DNA from: Labia minor
Taxonomy: Eukaryota; Arthropoda; Insecta; Dermaptera; Spongiphoridae
NCBI GenBank assembly: GCA_963082975.1
Contig: OY720345.1
Coordinates: 17,944,491-18,008,490 of the forward strand
Reading direction: 5' to 3'
Length of the DNA: 64,000 nucleotides
The position numbers were made by a program, and so were the translations under genes. The notes below the pieces were generated by a model. That model did not search any database. It was not told the origin of the DNA and worked only from the letters and a program-made list of their open reading frames with translations. Every line of letters starts with the position of its first letter. Positions within the stretch are counted from its first letter, which is position 1. Below, piece after piece: positions 1-11,589 of the stretch.

Positions 1-237
1 TTGTTAGATAACTTTGAATTTTGAATAATGCCCGTATACCAAATTTCATTATTCTAGCTCAAACCGTTTTTGCGTAATCTTGTCTACATACATACATACA
101 CACGCACATACACACACACAGACATTTTTCTCAACATTAGTTTAAATGATTCAGGCACCTTCAAAACGTATAAAAACATCAAAATCTCGACATCTAAAAT
201 TTTCATGATCGCAATACTATCTCTGGCGAGATAGTAA
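1..237 (-). repeat. Repeat family A, copy A1 (truncated by window edge)
   Basis: It matches, in the same orientation, the right part of A3 (about 14375-14606): ATAATGCCCGTAT, CTAGCTCAAACCGTTTTTGC, a CA/CATA microsatellite, then TCTGGCGAGATAGTAAAAA at the end. It has no coding capacity. It is directly followed by family B copy B1. Confidence 0.75.
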
Positions 238-244
238 AAATTAC

Positions 245-730
245 CTCTGGCCAGGCACAGAACCGAATGTGAAATAAATTAATTTCCTAACAACATTATA
301 TATACATATAAATTATAAAAAAAAATATTTTTTAAACTTGAATTAAAATGACTAAATTATATTATCTTTTTTTTATTTTTAATTTAATTACTCAATTATC
401 ATTTACTAATATATTTTAAGTGAAAAATTTCCGACAATGAATATAAAATTAATTCTTTGTAAACCACCACTTCCTGTTTCCGGATATACACCAAAAGTTG
501 AGTAATTCATGCTACTGATGCATTAAGTAAATATATCAAATTTTATCAAAATCCATAGAGCCGTTCGAGCTATATAAATACGTCTATACGTACACACAAT
601 GGAAAGAGGACAGACATCATGCTAAAATACTTTTTTCCTGTTAACAAAATGCATATATTTGTCAAAATCTCCACATGTGAAATTTGGTGTGAAAACAATA
701 CTTCCCTTCCTATCGTCGGTTGGTAAAAAT
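245..730 (-). repeat. Repeat family B, copy B1
   Basis: This is the reverse orientation of the unit seen at 30245-30773 and 39553-40150. It shares CACTTCCTGTTTCCGGATAT, TACTTAATGCATCAG-like, GTCTGTCC-like and CACATGTGAAATTTGGTGTG segments, ending in CCTATCGTCGGTTGGTAAAA, close to the family terminus ACCGACCGACG. It is non-coding and probably a non-autonomous DNA element or SINE-like repeat. Confidence 0.72.
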
Positions 731-3654
731 ATATGAAAATTACTTACTGAGAATCCATAATATAAAATTATAGATTATTTTATTAAATTTAATTCATATT
801 ATGGATTTATTATTTCCATTACCCACAACTTCTAACCCTATTTTTTATTGTATTTAAAAAAAAAAAAACAAGTTAGTTTCATGTTTGTATTATTTTAAAT
901 ATAAAATTGGTTTATAATTCGTTTTATCATTAAGCTGAATTTATACATAGGTGGGTGGTATACCATGTATGTTTTTTACATTTAGACCTCTTATATTTCT
1001 TTTCTATTAAATATGGATTTTAAGGGCTTAGAATTATAGTTTTATTCATTTTAAAATGATTTCGAAGTTAGCCCGATCGTTCATTATTATTACAACATTG
1101 AGACGGCAGTGCCGCAGGTTGCGTTTTACAGGGGCACCCATTAAAATGTTTTCATGAAAAAGCACAAAGATTTTTTTCTTATACATCCACCTCCTTTCAA
1201 ACCTTCTCATATAAAACATATTATCAATTTAATATGTAAATTAAGTTGTTTAATTAAATTAAAAAATAAATTTAAAATATGATTTTTCAAATTCATTATT
1301 TTGAAAATTATTAATTTTATCTTTTAAACGAAAATATATGTACCATGGTAAATATTAAAAAAAAAAATATTTAGTTTATATTTTATGAAACCCAAAGAAC
1401 AGCGTGCAACAGGTTTATTTGCACAACATGACTGATTTGTTTAACTTTCTTGAAGCAATTTAGGATATCTGGGAGTGAAAGAGTATTGGACCAATTATTA
1501 TTGCTAACATTCTGTTAATATTTATAATATGAATTTATATATATTTAACAATTTTTCTAAGTTTACTGATTATTGAAAAACTTAATCTACAATTATAAAT
1601 TTCATTTATAGAGTGAAGAGTAAATAAAAATCCAATAAATTTATTAATTGAACGATAGAAACTATCTAATATATGTAGGAGAATTTTGATCACGGACGAG
1701 CGTCCAAAATAATATAGAGGCTGTGGTGGGGATCAGTTCGGTGTCTAGTGGTAATTTTTCCAATGAGCAACAAGAAGACTTTTCTTTGGACTTTTCAATA
1801 AAAGCTTATAGATTTCTTAAAAACGGTTTACTTACAATAAATATACAATCTAATCTTCGCTTTAAATATCCATCCAACTCCTACCGAGCATTAATTGTGG
1901 TGGGAGACGGATCGGGAGGCTTTCTCTTGGATGTCACCAAAGCCCCTGTTTTAGGCAGATTGTGGATTAATGGGGGTAGAAAAACATTTTACAACACAAT
2001 ATGTAAACAATGCCCTTCTCAGGGTGTTGGGGATGAGAGGGTTGTGGCACTCCCGTCACCGAGAGTCCTTCGGCCGCAACTTTCACTTCCCAAAATGGAA
2101 ATTTTGGAATTTGTATTTACTCTTGTTTGGATCTATATTTTTTTTATTCGTGCTCTTGTAAAATATAAAATATTTTTTAATAAGTAATTAATTTCAAATA
2201 CGATGTTAATATTTTTGAAATGAAATATATGAGTGCCTAATCTACATACAAGAAATTAAGATCTAATTTTTACCTTGCAGAGATTGGTGACATGCTAATA
2301 AAAAGATTCTCCCACTACCTCTCATCTCTATTTTATTTTAGTGATATGTTAAAGGATTTCTAATTCAATAGAATAGTTCACGATTTATTTTTCAGTATCA
2401 AGTTCAATATTAACTATAAAGTAATCATGGTAATAAGAGCAATTTGTAGTAATTCAAACAAAAGCATGACGGAAAATATTCTCATGCAAACTATTTGGAT
2501 TCATTAAAACCCGCTTTGTGAATTGGTCGCCGCCTTTCCCAGTGTAAAGGGGTGGATGTGACGTCACAGCCGAATGACCTCATAATAATATCTTCGGGAG
2601 GAGGAGGGGTTGTTTTATTTGCCAGCTCTCTTTGAGACTTTCTTCAAATATACACGCACACATAGTAACTGTAGATGTTTACCACCATTGAATGCATGTG
2701 TGCTCAACACGCGAGAGTTATCATAAAAATAACGTTTATCTGATTAAATAATAATTCAGGGGGAGAAGTATTTTTTTCACAACAGCATTCCCTCTCAAAA
2801 TAACAAATGGTTTTTACAAACAAGAAATAAAAAACTTATTTTACATTGAAAAGGTATTTCCTTGAAATTTAAATAAATTAATTATTTTTCCTCTTCATTA
2901 AAATTAAATTTTTTTATAAGTAATTATTTTTTTTTACATCTAATTACGTATAAGAAATCATGATTATTTTAAATTTCCTCCATTCTTATGAATTTGATCT
3001 GCGATGTGTAAACACAAAATTTTTATAAAAGATCCACAGTTGCAGTTTATTTTTTTAATAGTCCAGAAAATATATCAAATTATTAAATTATTTTTTCAAA
3101 ATAATAATTCAATAAAGTGGTGAACTATTTTTTTACATATTATGTATTTATTATTTCAATATTGATATTATGCAATAAAAACGATATATTTATTATTTAT
3201 TTATTATTTAAATGAATATATATTGGGCAAATTGCCCCTTTTTGTGTACTAAAAAAGTAAGAAAAAGATAAAATTAATGTATTAAACATAAAGTATTTAA
3301 AACTATTATTATTCGAGTATTATTAAAGTGAGATATGATTCATAAATTTAGAAGATGAGAATAGATTTCTCTGTAAAATTATTAATTTATTTATTTTTAA
3401 AATAAGATTACTCAATGAGAAAGCAAGTGAGACCCAGGGAACATCTACCCCTTGAAATCAAAACTGATAATAATTTAATCTTTATAAAGTGATGAAATGT
3501 TAGACAATCGGATCGTAATTACGAATAGTTTATTTTCATAAATTTTTGATTTCACTCATCTTTTCTGTTTTATTATTATTTTAGACCTGATTGACTATCG
3601 CTTACTACTTTAGTTTTGTACTTGGGTACACTCCCATAAAAATTTATGGTCAAT
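731..3654. other. A+T-rich stretch with no gene recognised
   Basis: Apart from the open frame at 1723-2187, it is mostly A+T-rich low-complexity DNA. A moderately G+C-rich patch at about 2515-2640 contains a perfect CRE palindrome TGACGTCA (2559-2566) and a GGGAGGAGGAGGGG tract; no coding match was recognised. Confidence 0.5.
1723..2187 (+). other. Unidentified 154-codon open frame with G+C-elevated core
   Basis: A frame without an ATG start (GTG at 1723) stays open for 154 codons. The stretch about 1868-2110 is richer in G+C than its flanks (VVGDGSGGFLLDVTKAPVLG, then CKQCPSQGVGDE). I recognise no domain, and the tail is hydrophobic A+T-rich translation typical of intronic noise. It may be a fragment of a mobile element or a chance frame. 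Confidence 0.2.
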
Positions 3655-3655
3655 A

Positions 3656-4029
3656 CATAATATAGTGAACGCTCTTTTTAAGCACTCATTTGAACCAATT
3701 TCAATAAAAAAAAATTATTATTGGGAAAAGTTGATTATAGAGAAAAATTGTATTTAAAGCACAAAAATATTAATTAATTAATTAACAGAAACTAAGAGTA
3801 ATTGTGGTAACTGTTCTAATTAACGGAAATTAACTTCAATACTTACAACACAAAACAGAAACATATTCCAATAACATAATTTGAGGTTATGTTGTTGTGA
3901 ACATCTGTCAAGCCAAATATTTAGCATTAAAAAAATAAGTTGCTTATATAGAACAGTTGAACTAAAAAATGTTGCTTGTATAGAGGTTACTTATAAAGAA
4001 TGCTGCTTATATAGAGCGTTCACTGTATA
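3656..4029. mobile_element. MITE-like element with short terminal inverted repeats
   Basis: The left end ATATAGTGAACGCTC (3661-3675) is mirrored by GAGCGTTCACTGTATAT (about 4014-4030). The interior has repeated GCTTATATAGA words and no coding potential. The size is about 375 bp. Its superfamily was not determined. Confidence 0.55.
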
Positions 4030-4854
4030 TGAAAATATGGTTATTTACTGATAGTGGCTCAGAATAGAGATGGTTGGAGGAATATTACGAAATACTATCT
4101 AGTTTAGTAGCATCATATATGTACATTGATATATAGATAAAAGATTATTATATCTATTAGAATAATTTACATCAAGAAATTAATAATAATAATAAGAAAT
4201 AATAATAAGTATATACTTAAATATATAATTTATAAATTTATATTAAATTTAGGATAAACATAAAGGCAGACTTACATACAAAATTTTACACATAATTTAT
4301 AAACTATCACTGAAATGTCGAAAGATATACCGATGGTATATAATTGTATTTCTTTTAATCCTTAACCAAATTATATTTAACCTAAACATCCTTAAAATTT
4401 ATCCCAAAATTAATATCTTCGTCAGTATAAGAAATTTTATAGAGTTTTTTTAATAAAATAAAATATTTTAAAAAAATGAAATTTTTATTTTAAATATTTG
4501 ATTAATTTACATACATCCTTATTTTATTATTAATAACTTTTTTTTATGTTTATAGGGATATGTAACCATTCTTAAAATGTTTTTATATATAAATATTTTT
4601 TTAATAATCTCTTTTATCATCTAAAATATTAAATTGAATAAATTTTCCTTTTGATTAATAATAATAATAATATCTATAAAGTATTTACGCAAGTCAAATA
4701 AGTTGTAAATTACTTTAGCCTATTTTTATAAGCATTTGTCTCTCCACTGATAAATAGGGATTATAAAAAATACCACCCAACACTAATATGTATAAATCTG
4801 TCTGATTATTGATTTATCAAAAATTTTTAAATTTAATGTTTTATTAAGATAATA

Positions 4855-5042
4855 AAACTCAAGGCAACGCCTATCAAGTCGGTTATATCAATTCGGTGTC
4901 CTATGATCAGTGGAACGGGTCCTATCAACCTTTAACTTGATTTTCTTGATAGGAGGCGCTATCAAGTAGCTTTCCCAATTTATATCCCGGAGGTTGGGTT
5001 GACTGCGTCCCATAGATCCCAGCTAGAGAATTCTCTGTAAGA
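4855..5042 (-). repeat. SINE-like repeat, copy 1
   Basis: It shares about 150 bp with 26175-26325 in opposite orientation: GCCTATCAAGTCGGTTATAT, ACGGGTCCTATCAACC, GATAGGAGGCGCTATCAAG and CCCGGAG. It is moderately G+C-rich against an A+T-rich background. Confidence 0.6.
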
Positions 5043-6130
5043 AAACAAAAACTATTTAAAATATTATAACTAATAAATTAAATACAACAGAGGATTATTA
5101 TTATTTTTTAAACAGGAAATCTCTGTAAAAGTATAAAAAAAGTATAAACCACTCTTTCAACCATATTTCTGATTAAATGAAGGTTTACAACAGAACTAAA
5201 TGTCCTTTAAAAGGAACTTTTATGACTTTTTCTGTTCGTTCACTAAATATTATATTATGATGTGTACTTTTATTGTCGATCGTGATCCTAAATCTATTTG
5301 AACTTGTCTTTCACATATAACAAATTTTATTAATTTTTAAAAATGAAAATATATTTTGTTATCATTGGTATATTTTTAAAATTGTTATATTATAAATATA
5401 TTTAAAATAACTATAAATGAAATGTTCAAAATCATTAATTTACATTATATTATAATAAATTTCAAAAAAATTGTAAAATATAATTAAATTGTCAAATTGA
5501 TTAATCGCAAAGATTCACTATTATTATTATATAAGAAAATATTTTATTCAAAAATAAAATATTGAGATAAATCATGAAAGATCTCTTTTTTTAGTAACTC
5601 ATTTATAAAAATAACCATCTCTCATTTATTAATTTTATAATAAATCAAATTTCTTTATTAATACTTGTAAAATTTTCTCAATGGTTCTCTGACTAATTTA
5701 CTTCTGCTGTTATATAGAATTTCATATAATTCAATTAAATTCTTGTAGCCTTGATTAGAGACTTGTATTAACAAATAAATATTGTATATTTGTTCTATTT
5801 AAAGATATTAAAAATTTAAATTTAATTTGGCATGTGTTTTTTTGAATTGGAATGTTGTTAAGGTTTTCACAAGATTACTTTATTTAAATCGCATATTAAT
5901 AATTTGATTATAAAATGTCATATTTATACACATATCAAACATTTTTTTTTTTATTTTTATTTTCAAACAATTTCGGTTGAATGCGATTTATCAAAAGAGT
6001 GATAAATCCAATTAAACACATTCAATGATGGTTTAATTTAGTATGCAAATATATAGTTACTTGAAATGGAGGGATGGTAGCTTATAAAAATACCACACAC
6101 AACGATATTCTATAAATTCTATATCATATC
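5043..6130. other. A+T-rich intergenic or intronic DNA
   Basis: I see only homopolymer runs, short A+T repeats and no exon signal. Confidence 0.5.
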
Positions 6131-6147
6131 TTATTACACTAGCAAAA

Positions 6148-6193
<46 letters not shown>

Positions 6194-6860
6194 AGATATT
6201 AAACCGTTCTAAGGATTTTTTTAAAATTCACAGCATAGTTAATATTTATAAAGAAAAATTGATTTTCTTAATTTAAAATAGTAAATTTAAATGACGTCAT
6301 TCATATTGAAATTTGCCTCCCGCGATTCTTATTTAATTGATATTGTATTAATATTTTTTATTTAATTTCGATATAAAATTAAAAATATTTATTTAAATAA
6401 TATTTTAGAATCAAATTACGAATCATTCTCCCACGCAAAAAAAAATATTCATTAAATTAGCAACATATAATATATATCTAATCTTATTATTCTAGCTAAA
6501 ATTGTATATATATTTGTAAATGGGATCTCAGAAACCGCTATAACGATCTTTTTGAATTTCACACCATAGATAGTATTTATAAAGAAAAAGAAAAATCATC
6601 TTGATTAATTTTTTCTTAATGTAAATTTATATGACGTCAAAGCATGTCACCCAGCCCTTCATGACGTAACAGCCAGCGTCTCCTTATATCTTATCTTATA
6701 TTATAAATAAAATAAAATTAAAAATATTTATGTTATATCCATATCTGTTATTTATTGCATTAATAGATACATTTAAATTATTTGAAAATGTTTCAAAACA
6801 TTTAGAAGATTTATTCTTTATTTAAAGAGGGAAATTAAATGACGTCATCAATTTCGTCAG
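6131..6860. repeat. CRE-bearing repeat cluster (two to three related copies) with a (TA)n tract
   Basis: A (TA)n microsatellite at about 6153-6190 is followed by a segment with TTTTTAAAATTCACAGCATAG and TATTTATAAAGAAAAA, ending in TGACGTCA (6292-6299). A second related copy lies at about 6480-6700 with TGACGTCA at 6632-6639, and a third partial copy at about 6720-6860 with TGACGTCA at 6840-6847. Parts recur inside family B (18240-18480, 39890-40110) and reversed at 59900-60070. Confidence 0.6.
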
Positions 6861-7033
6861 ACACCGCTTCCGTCCCTGTATTTGGTTGGAAGTTTATATA
6901 TAAAAGGTTTTCATCCATTTTATTTCAATCATTATTTTACATAAAAAATTCATTTGTTTTTGTGGTCTTACTTAAAATATATTTTAATTTAACCAGTAAA
7001 TTAATTAGATATTATTATTGTGTATGTTATATC

Positions 7034-7447
7034 CAGTGGCGTACTTAGAACTTTTGCCGCCCGGGGCGATCTTCAGTTTGCCTTAATATACATAAATAAA
7101 TTATTAAGTTATTTAATCATTATTAATTAATACACAGAGTAAATTTTTTTATACATATTTGTATGCACTCGTAAACATATTTATATAACATTTACTCTTC
7201 TAGCTTAGGGATACACCGAGGAATAATATTCGAAATCATATAGTTGATCATAATTTATATAAATCAAATAGTAAACTTATAATAATCATAATAATAATTT
7301 ATTATTCAAGAAAGAAAAAAAATAAATATGAAATGAATAAGTTGCTTTTTACAACTATAACTATAACTAAATATAAAAAATGCCGCCCCAAGATAAGTGC
7401 CGCCCGGTGCGGACCGCACCCACCGCCCCCCCTTAGGTACGCCACTG
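7034..7447. mobile_element. hAT-like non-autonomous element with exact 8-bp target duplication
   Basis: The terminal inverted repeats are CAGTGGCGTACTTAG on the left and TTAGGTACGCCACTG on the right. The 8-bp sequence GTTATATC sits immediately outside both ends (7026-7033 and 7448-7455), as expected for hAT transposition. The ends are G+C-rich (GCCGCCCGGGGCG; CCGCCCGGTGCGGACCGC), the middle is A+T-rich, and there is no transposase. Confidence 0.82.
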
Positions 7448-7452
7448 GTTAT

Positions 7453-7560
7453 ATCTATCTATCTATCTCTGTGGCTCTACAGTACTCTAAAGTTCTTAGC
7501 CGCAACATCCACATTTCTTCAAGTATCCCTTCATACATTGTCCACCCATATTAAAATCTT
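7453..7560 (-). mobile_element. 3'-end stub of the LINE family (TCTA tail)
   Basis: Starting with (TCTA)n then CTCTGTGGCTCTACAG and AGTTCTTAGCCGCAAC, it matches the 3' end of the longer LINE copy at 54068-55016. It is 5'-truncated to about 100 bp and non-coding. Confidence 0.7.
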
Positions 7561-7599
7561 ACTTGAAAATCCAATTATAATTATGTATATATACATCAA

Positions 7600-8060
7600 C
7601 AGGCCTATTTTTCTGTCGTCCAGTGCATTAATACATAAGTTTAAGGAGTATATGTTTTATTAGTCATTTATGTTCTTTTAAATTGTTTGAACGGTGACTC
7701 GGTGAACCAGTTTTAGTATTATCAGCCAAACCCGATAAATAGAAATAATTTTTTTTTAATGATCGAGCTGCGGCTGGGTGAACTAATAATGTACCAAGTC
7801 TAAGAAAAGCATAATAGCATAGCTGAAATGTTAGTTTTATCTCTAAATAAATAATTTTTTAAAGTCATTCTTTTCTGTCTTCCAGTGCATTAATACGTAC
7901 TTTTAAGGGGTGTATGTTTTATGACTAATTATTTTTTATGTTCTTTTAAATTATTTGAATGGCGATTCGGTGAATCAGGTATTAATATTACCAGCCGATA
8001 ATAAGGAATCATTTTTTTTATTGACCGAACGGTGCATCGGTGAACCATATATGTATTAAT
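7600..8060 (+). repeat. Repeat family C, copy C1 (two tandem units)
   Basis: Two successive units share CTGTCGTCCAGTGCATTAATA/CTGTCTTCCAGTGCATTAA-type starts, TATGTTTTAT, TTCTTTTAAATT and GGTGAACCAG/GGTGAATCAGG plus AATATTA-CAGCC. The same arrangement recurs at 9905-10325, and a reversed fragment lies at 59683-59855. Confidence 0.65.
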
Positions 8061-8094
8061 AAATGTTAAATATTATTAATTTTCTTTTTACAAT

Positions 8095-8190
8095 AATTTC
8101 ATTCCAAAAAACTTTTTACCTGTATGAATTAGTAAATGACAATTTAAATGTGATTAAATTAAATTCAAAATGCCTTTCTCGTGTAAGAAT
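8095..8190 (-). pseudogene. Degenerate C2H2 finger relic downstream of the zinc-finger exon
   Basis: Read on the minus strand this segment still resembles the finger repeat of 8587-9278: a linker-like HTREKHFEF equivalent, then an H-spacer-H region, but with stops and missing cysteines. It suggests the array once extended further in the 3' direction. Confidence 0.4.
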
Positions 8191-8586
8191 TAAAATAAGG
8201 ATTTTTATAAAGTTTCTTTTTTATTTACAATTATAGATTAGTAAAATGCAAGAATCATAGACATATTTTAGATTTGTATAAATAAATAATAAAAAAATTA
8301 ACATATGGATAATAAAATGATAGGATTCTTAAATGTAATAGATAATTAGTAATAATGTATTTATTAATAGAGCAAAAAAAAAATAGTAAATATAAATACT
8401 AAGTTAAATAAATCAGATTTTTATTGATTTAAACTATAATTTGTGCTATAAAGTATATCTTAAGCTATATTTAAAGAAATTCTTGTTTTCATTATTAAGT
8501 CTATTAAAACATTATGTATTAATAATTGTTTATCTAAATTTGATATACATTCAAAATTTGAATCATTTACATTCAAAAAGTTTTTC

Positions 8587-9278
8587 TCAAGTATGAATTA
8601 ATAAATGTCTTTTTAAATTTGATTTCTGATTAAATTGCTTTTCACAATAATTACATTCAAAAGGTTTTTCCCCTGTATGAATTATTAAATGTTTTTTCAA
8701 ATTTGATTTATCATTATATTTCTTTTTACAATAATTACATTCAAAAGGTTTTTCTCCTGAACGAATTAATAAATGTTTATCTAAATGTGATTTTTGATTA
8801 AATTTCTTTTCACAATTATTACATTTAAAAGGTTTTTCTCCTGAATGAATTAATAAATGTACTTTTAAATTTGATTTCACATTGAATTTCTTTTTACAAT
8901 AATTACATTCAAAAGGTTTTTCTCCTGTGTGAATTAATAAATGTTTATCTAAACTTGATTTCAATTTCAATTTCTTTTTACAATAATTACATTCAAAAGG
9001 TTTTTCTCCTGTATGAATTAATAAATGTCTATCTAAATCAGATTTCTGATTAAATTTCTTTTTACAATAATTACATTGAAAACGCCTGTCTTCTGTATGG
9101 TATGAATCAGTTTCTTCTTTAAAATTTTCGTCTAAATATTTCTCTGTATCCTTTTTGAGTTTTACATCATTTTTGAAAATTGAAAATATTTTTTTATGAA
9201 AACATTTTTTTAGATGTTTAGATAAAAATTCCTCACTTATAAAATTCATATGGCAATATACACAAGTATATAGAGGAC
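8587..9278 (-). CDS. C2H2 zinc-finger protein, last exon of a possibly decaying gene
   Basis: A reading frame on the minus strand runs from a likely splice acceptor (CATTTTTTAG at 9279-9288) to a stop at 8587-8589, about 229 codons. It begins PLYTCVYCHMNF with a degenerate C2HC finger, then a Lys/Glu-rich spacer, then six tandem C2H2 fingers of the form C-x2-C-x12-H-x3-H joined by TGEKPFEC or SGEKPFEC linkers. The finger with linker-side HLLIRSGEKP lacks its second zinc-binding His (Arg instead). The frame stops right after the last HLLIHT. In the next codons the linker continues as stop-EKLFECK-stop, so the stop falls on the Gly codon of a linker and a former finger follows. Such proteins usually bind DNA; the target is unknown. 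No upstream exon was found. It may be a young paralogue, a truncated gene or a pseudogene. Confidence 0.72.
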
Positions 9279-9734
9279 CTAAAAAATGAATTGTTTTCGT
9301 TATTTTAAATCATTATATTTTTATATATCTAACTATTTTATAATTCAATTTAAGGAATAATACATTACAAATAATATTGAAAAAAAAAATACTTTTAGTG
9401 ACAATTAACATTACTTTAGATGAAAAAAACATAGAAATGAAAAATAACCTATATATATTGGATATTTTGTGTCTTCTTGGGAATAAAGATCCATTTTTAA
9501 TTGATTTATGTATTATAAATTATAAAATTTATACTAGGTAATAAGTAATATAAACCAGATGGTTTGTGATAAAAACGTTTTAAATTTTGATTTTGATTTA
9601 TAATTAAAATAACACCCAAATATTTGTCTTTAAGTTAGCAACCATGTGGATGACACGCAAATTTGACTTGCGGAAACCTTATGTGATTTTACTCTTATCA
9701 TTGTTAGATGGCGCTGCTGTCGGCAAATTACATT

Positions 9735-9895
9735 TTTACCGACCGACCAAATTTCACATGTGGAGATTTTTACATATCCCCACGAATCATCCATTTTGTT
9801 AATAGAAAAAAGTATTTTTAGCATGATATTTGTCCGTCTGTGTCCGTCCGTCCTATGTTTGTCCGTATAGACGTGTATAGCTTGAAATAAAATTA
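9735..9895 (+). repeat. Repeat family B, fragment B2
   Basis: ACCGACCGACCAAATTTCAC, ATGTGGAGATTTTTACAT and GTCCGTCTGTGTCCGTCC followed by TATAGACGTGTATAGC match the left part of family B. It is truncated where family C copy C2 begins. An AGATGGCGC word at 9706-9714 lies just upstream. Confidence 0.65.
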
Positions 9896-9904
9896 CGAAA
9901 TATA

Positions 9905-10325
9905 TATTATGTTATATCCACAGGCCATACTTTTGTCTTTCAGTGCATTATTTTAAATTTAAATTATTTGAGCGGCGGCTGGGTAAACCAGGTATATTAA
10001 ATTATCAGCCAAACCCGATAATAAGGAATAATTTTTTTTAATGAATTGAGCTGCGGCTGGGTGAACTAATAATGTACCATGTCTAAGAAAAGCATAATTT
10101 ATCTCTAAATAAATAATTTTTTAAGCCCATTCTTTTCTGTCTTCCAGTGCATTAATACGTACGTTTAAGAACTGTATGTTTTATGACCATTTTTTTTTTA
10201 ATTTATGTTCTTTTAAATTATTTCAATGGCGATTCGGTGAATCAAGTATTAATATTATCAGCCAAACCCGATAAGGAATTATTTTTTTTATTGGCCGAAC
10301 GGTGGCTCGGTGAACCAGGTACTGA
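9905..10325 (+). repeat. Repeat family C, copy C2
   Basis: GGCCATACTTTTGTCTTTCA, then GGCTGGGTAAACCAGG, CAGCCAAACCCGATAA and a second unit ending in GGTGGCTCGGTGAACCAGGT. It parallels C1. A stub of the same terminus (GATAGCTCGGTGTTCCAGGT) lies at about 10860-10885. Confidence 0.65.
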
Positions 10326-10615
10326 ACAATTATAATGGAAGGAATTTCAAATAAATTGTTGAATAATAATATTAAATAAATTATATTATATTAATTAAAA
10401 TGTTTTTACATTAAATTATAAATAATATAAATGATATTTGATTATTATAAATAAAAGGAAAAAAATGTAACCTCCTTTCTTAATTAAAATATAGACAACA
10501 TAGATGTGTCAATATAATTTCAGAGTTTATATTATTATCAGTAGTAATCCTTGTTCGAAACAGTCTATAAGCTATTGCTACTTTGATCAATATAAAACGG
10601 AAACCATGTAATTAT

Positions 10616-10652
<37 letters not shown>

Positions 10653-11154
10653 GATCAGATATTTTATCAATTAAATTTAAATTTATTTTTTATCTAGAAA
10701 TGAAAATCAAGTTATTTTAATTAATTTGTACCATTTTAGTAAAGATTTTTTTGATGGATCATTTTTAGAAAACCCATTTAACAATTGTAATAAAGAATTA
10801 CAAAATTGTAAAATGTTTAAAGTTTATAATAATAAATTGTATAAATTTATTTAAGGGCTGAGCGATAGCTCGGTGTTCCAGGTACTAATATTTTAATTAA
10901 CCAAATGTCTTTTTTTGTTTGTTGTAGAAATTATTTTCAACGTCTTCTAAAAGCCAATCATTTATTTATAAAAGAAAGAGAAAAAGAAAAAGAAAAAGAA
11001 TCTATTGATTATAAGAGATTTATAATTATTTGATTGCCTTCGTTGGAATTTTCGTCGAGATTTTCTAACCACAGAACTGGTAAGTAGTTATTTGTTGTAA
11101 TTCGTTGTACTTCTGATGTTTGTTCTTTGCTGATGTTGTTTTTTTTTTGTATAG
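10326..11154. other. A+T-rich stretch before the first visible RIM-BP exon
   Basis: It holds a (TA)n tract (about 10622-10646), a family C stub (10860-10885) and an (AGAAA)n tract near 10975-11000. It ends in a T-rich tract that serves as the polypyrimidine tract of the acceptor at 11154. Confidence 0.5.
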
Positions 11155-11589
11155 GAGAATCACCTTTTGGGTGTGCTGGAGCGCAATCCCTATGCGATTG
11201 GTGGAGAGGAGGGCTCGGCAGCATCAGCGGCCGTAAACATTGCTCGAGCCTCGAGCCAGCCAAGCAGCGCCTATCGCACTTGCAATGCTCTTGGTCATGG
11301 GATTGGGATGGCCACCTCGTCAACGCCTTCCTCGTCCTCTACCACGGGCCTGCTGGCTGGTGGGGTGGCCACTTCGGTCTCCTCGGCAGGTGGACAGGCC
11401 TCCCTTGAAGCAATTCTACAAGAAATGCGAGACGCTGCCTCACGACGACAACAGCTAGAAAGAGAGCATGCGGCGATGGTCGCCCTCCTCCACGACAAAC
11501 AGCTCAAATCCATGACGACCTCCACCTCCACGCCAGTCAAGAAAGCCAACGAGGATCGTCCCGAGTTAGAAACCATCGAAGCACTTCAG
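11155..11589 (+). CDS. Rbp: RIM-BP exon 1 of the visible set: N-terminal region and start of coiled coil
   Basis: The acceptor is TATAG/GAG after a T tract and the donor is CAG/GTGATT; it opens and closes in phase 0 (145 codons). It begins E-N-H-L-L-G-V-L-E-R-N-P, then a Ser/Thr/Ala-rich stretch, then LEAILQEMRDAASRRQQLE with EH and a heptad-like run to QLK. That last part matches the conserved N-terminal coiled coil of vertebrate RIM-BPs. Because it opens mid-protein, the initiator codon must be in an exon further upstream that I could not identify. It is clearly richer in G+C than its surroundings. Confidence 0.88.

Noticed and set aside
9630-9824. Minus frame sharing SWG-VKISTCEIW with 30088-30408
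   Set aside because: The peptide similarity comes from two copies of non-coding repeat family B (CACATGTGGAGATTTTTAC), not from a gene.
11295-11576. Minus-strand 93-codon frame over exon 1
   Set aside because: Shadow of the GC-rich RIM-BP exon, which has splice borders, phase agreement and family motifs.
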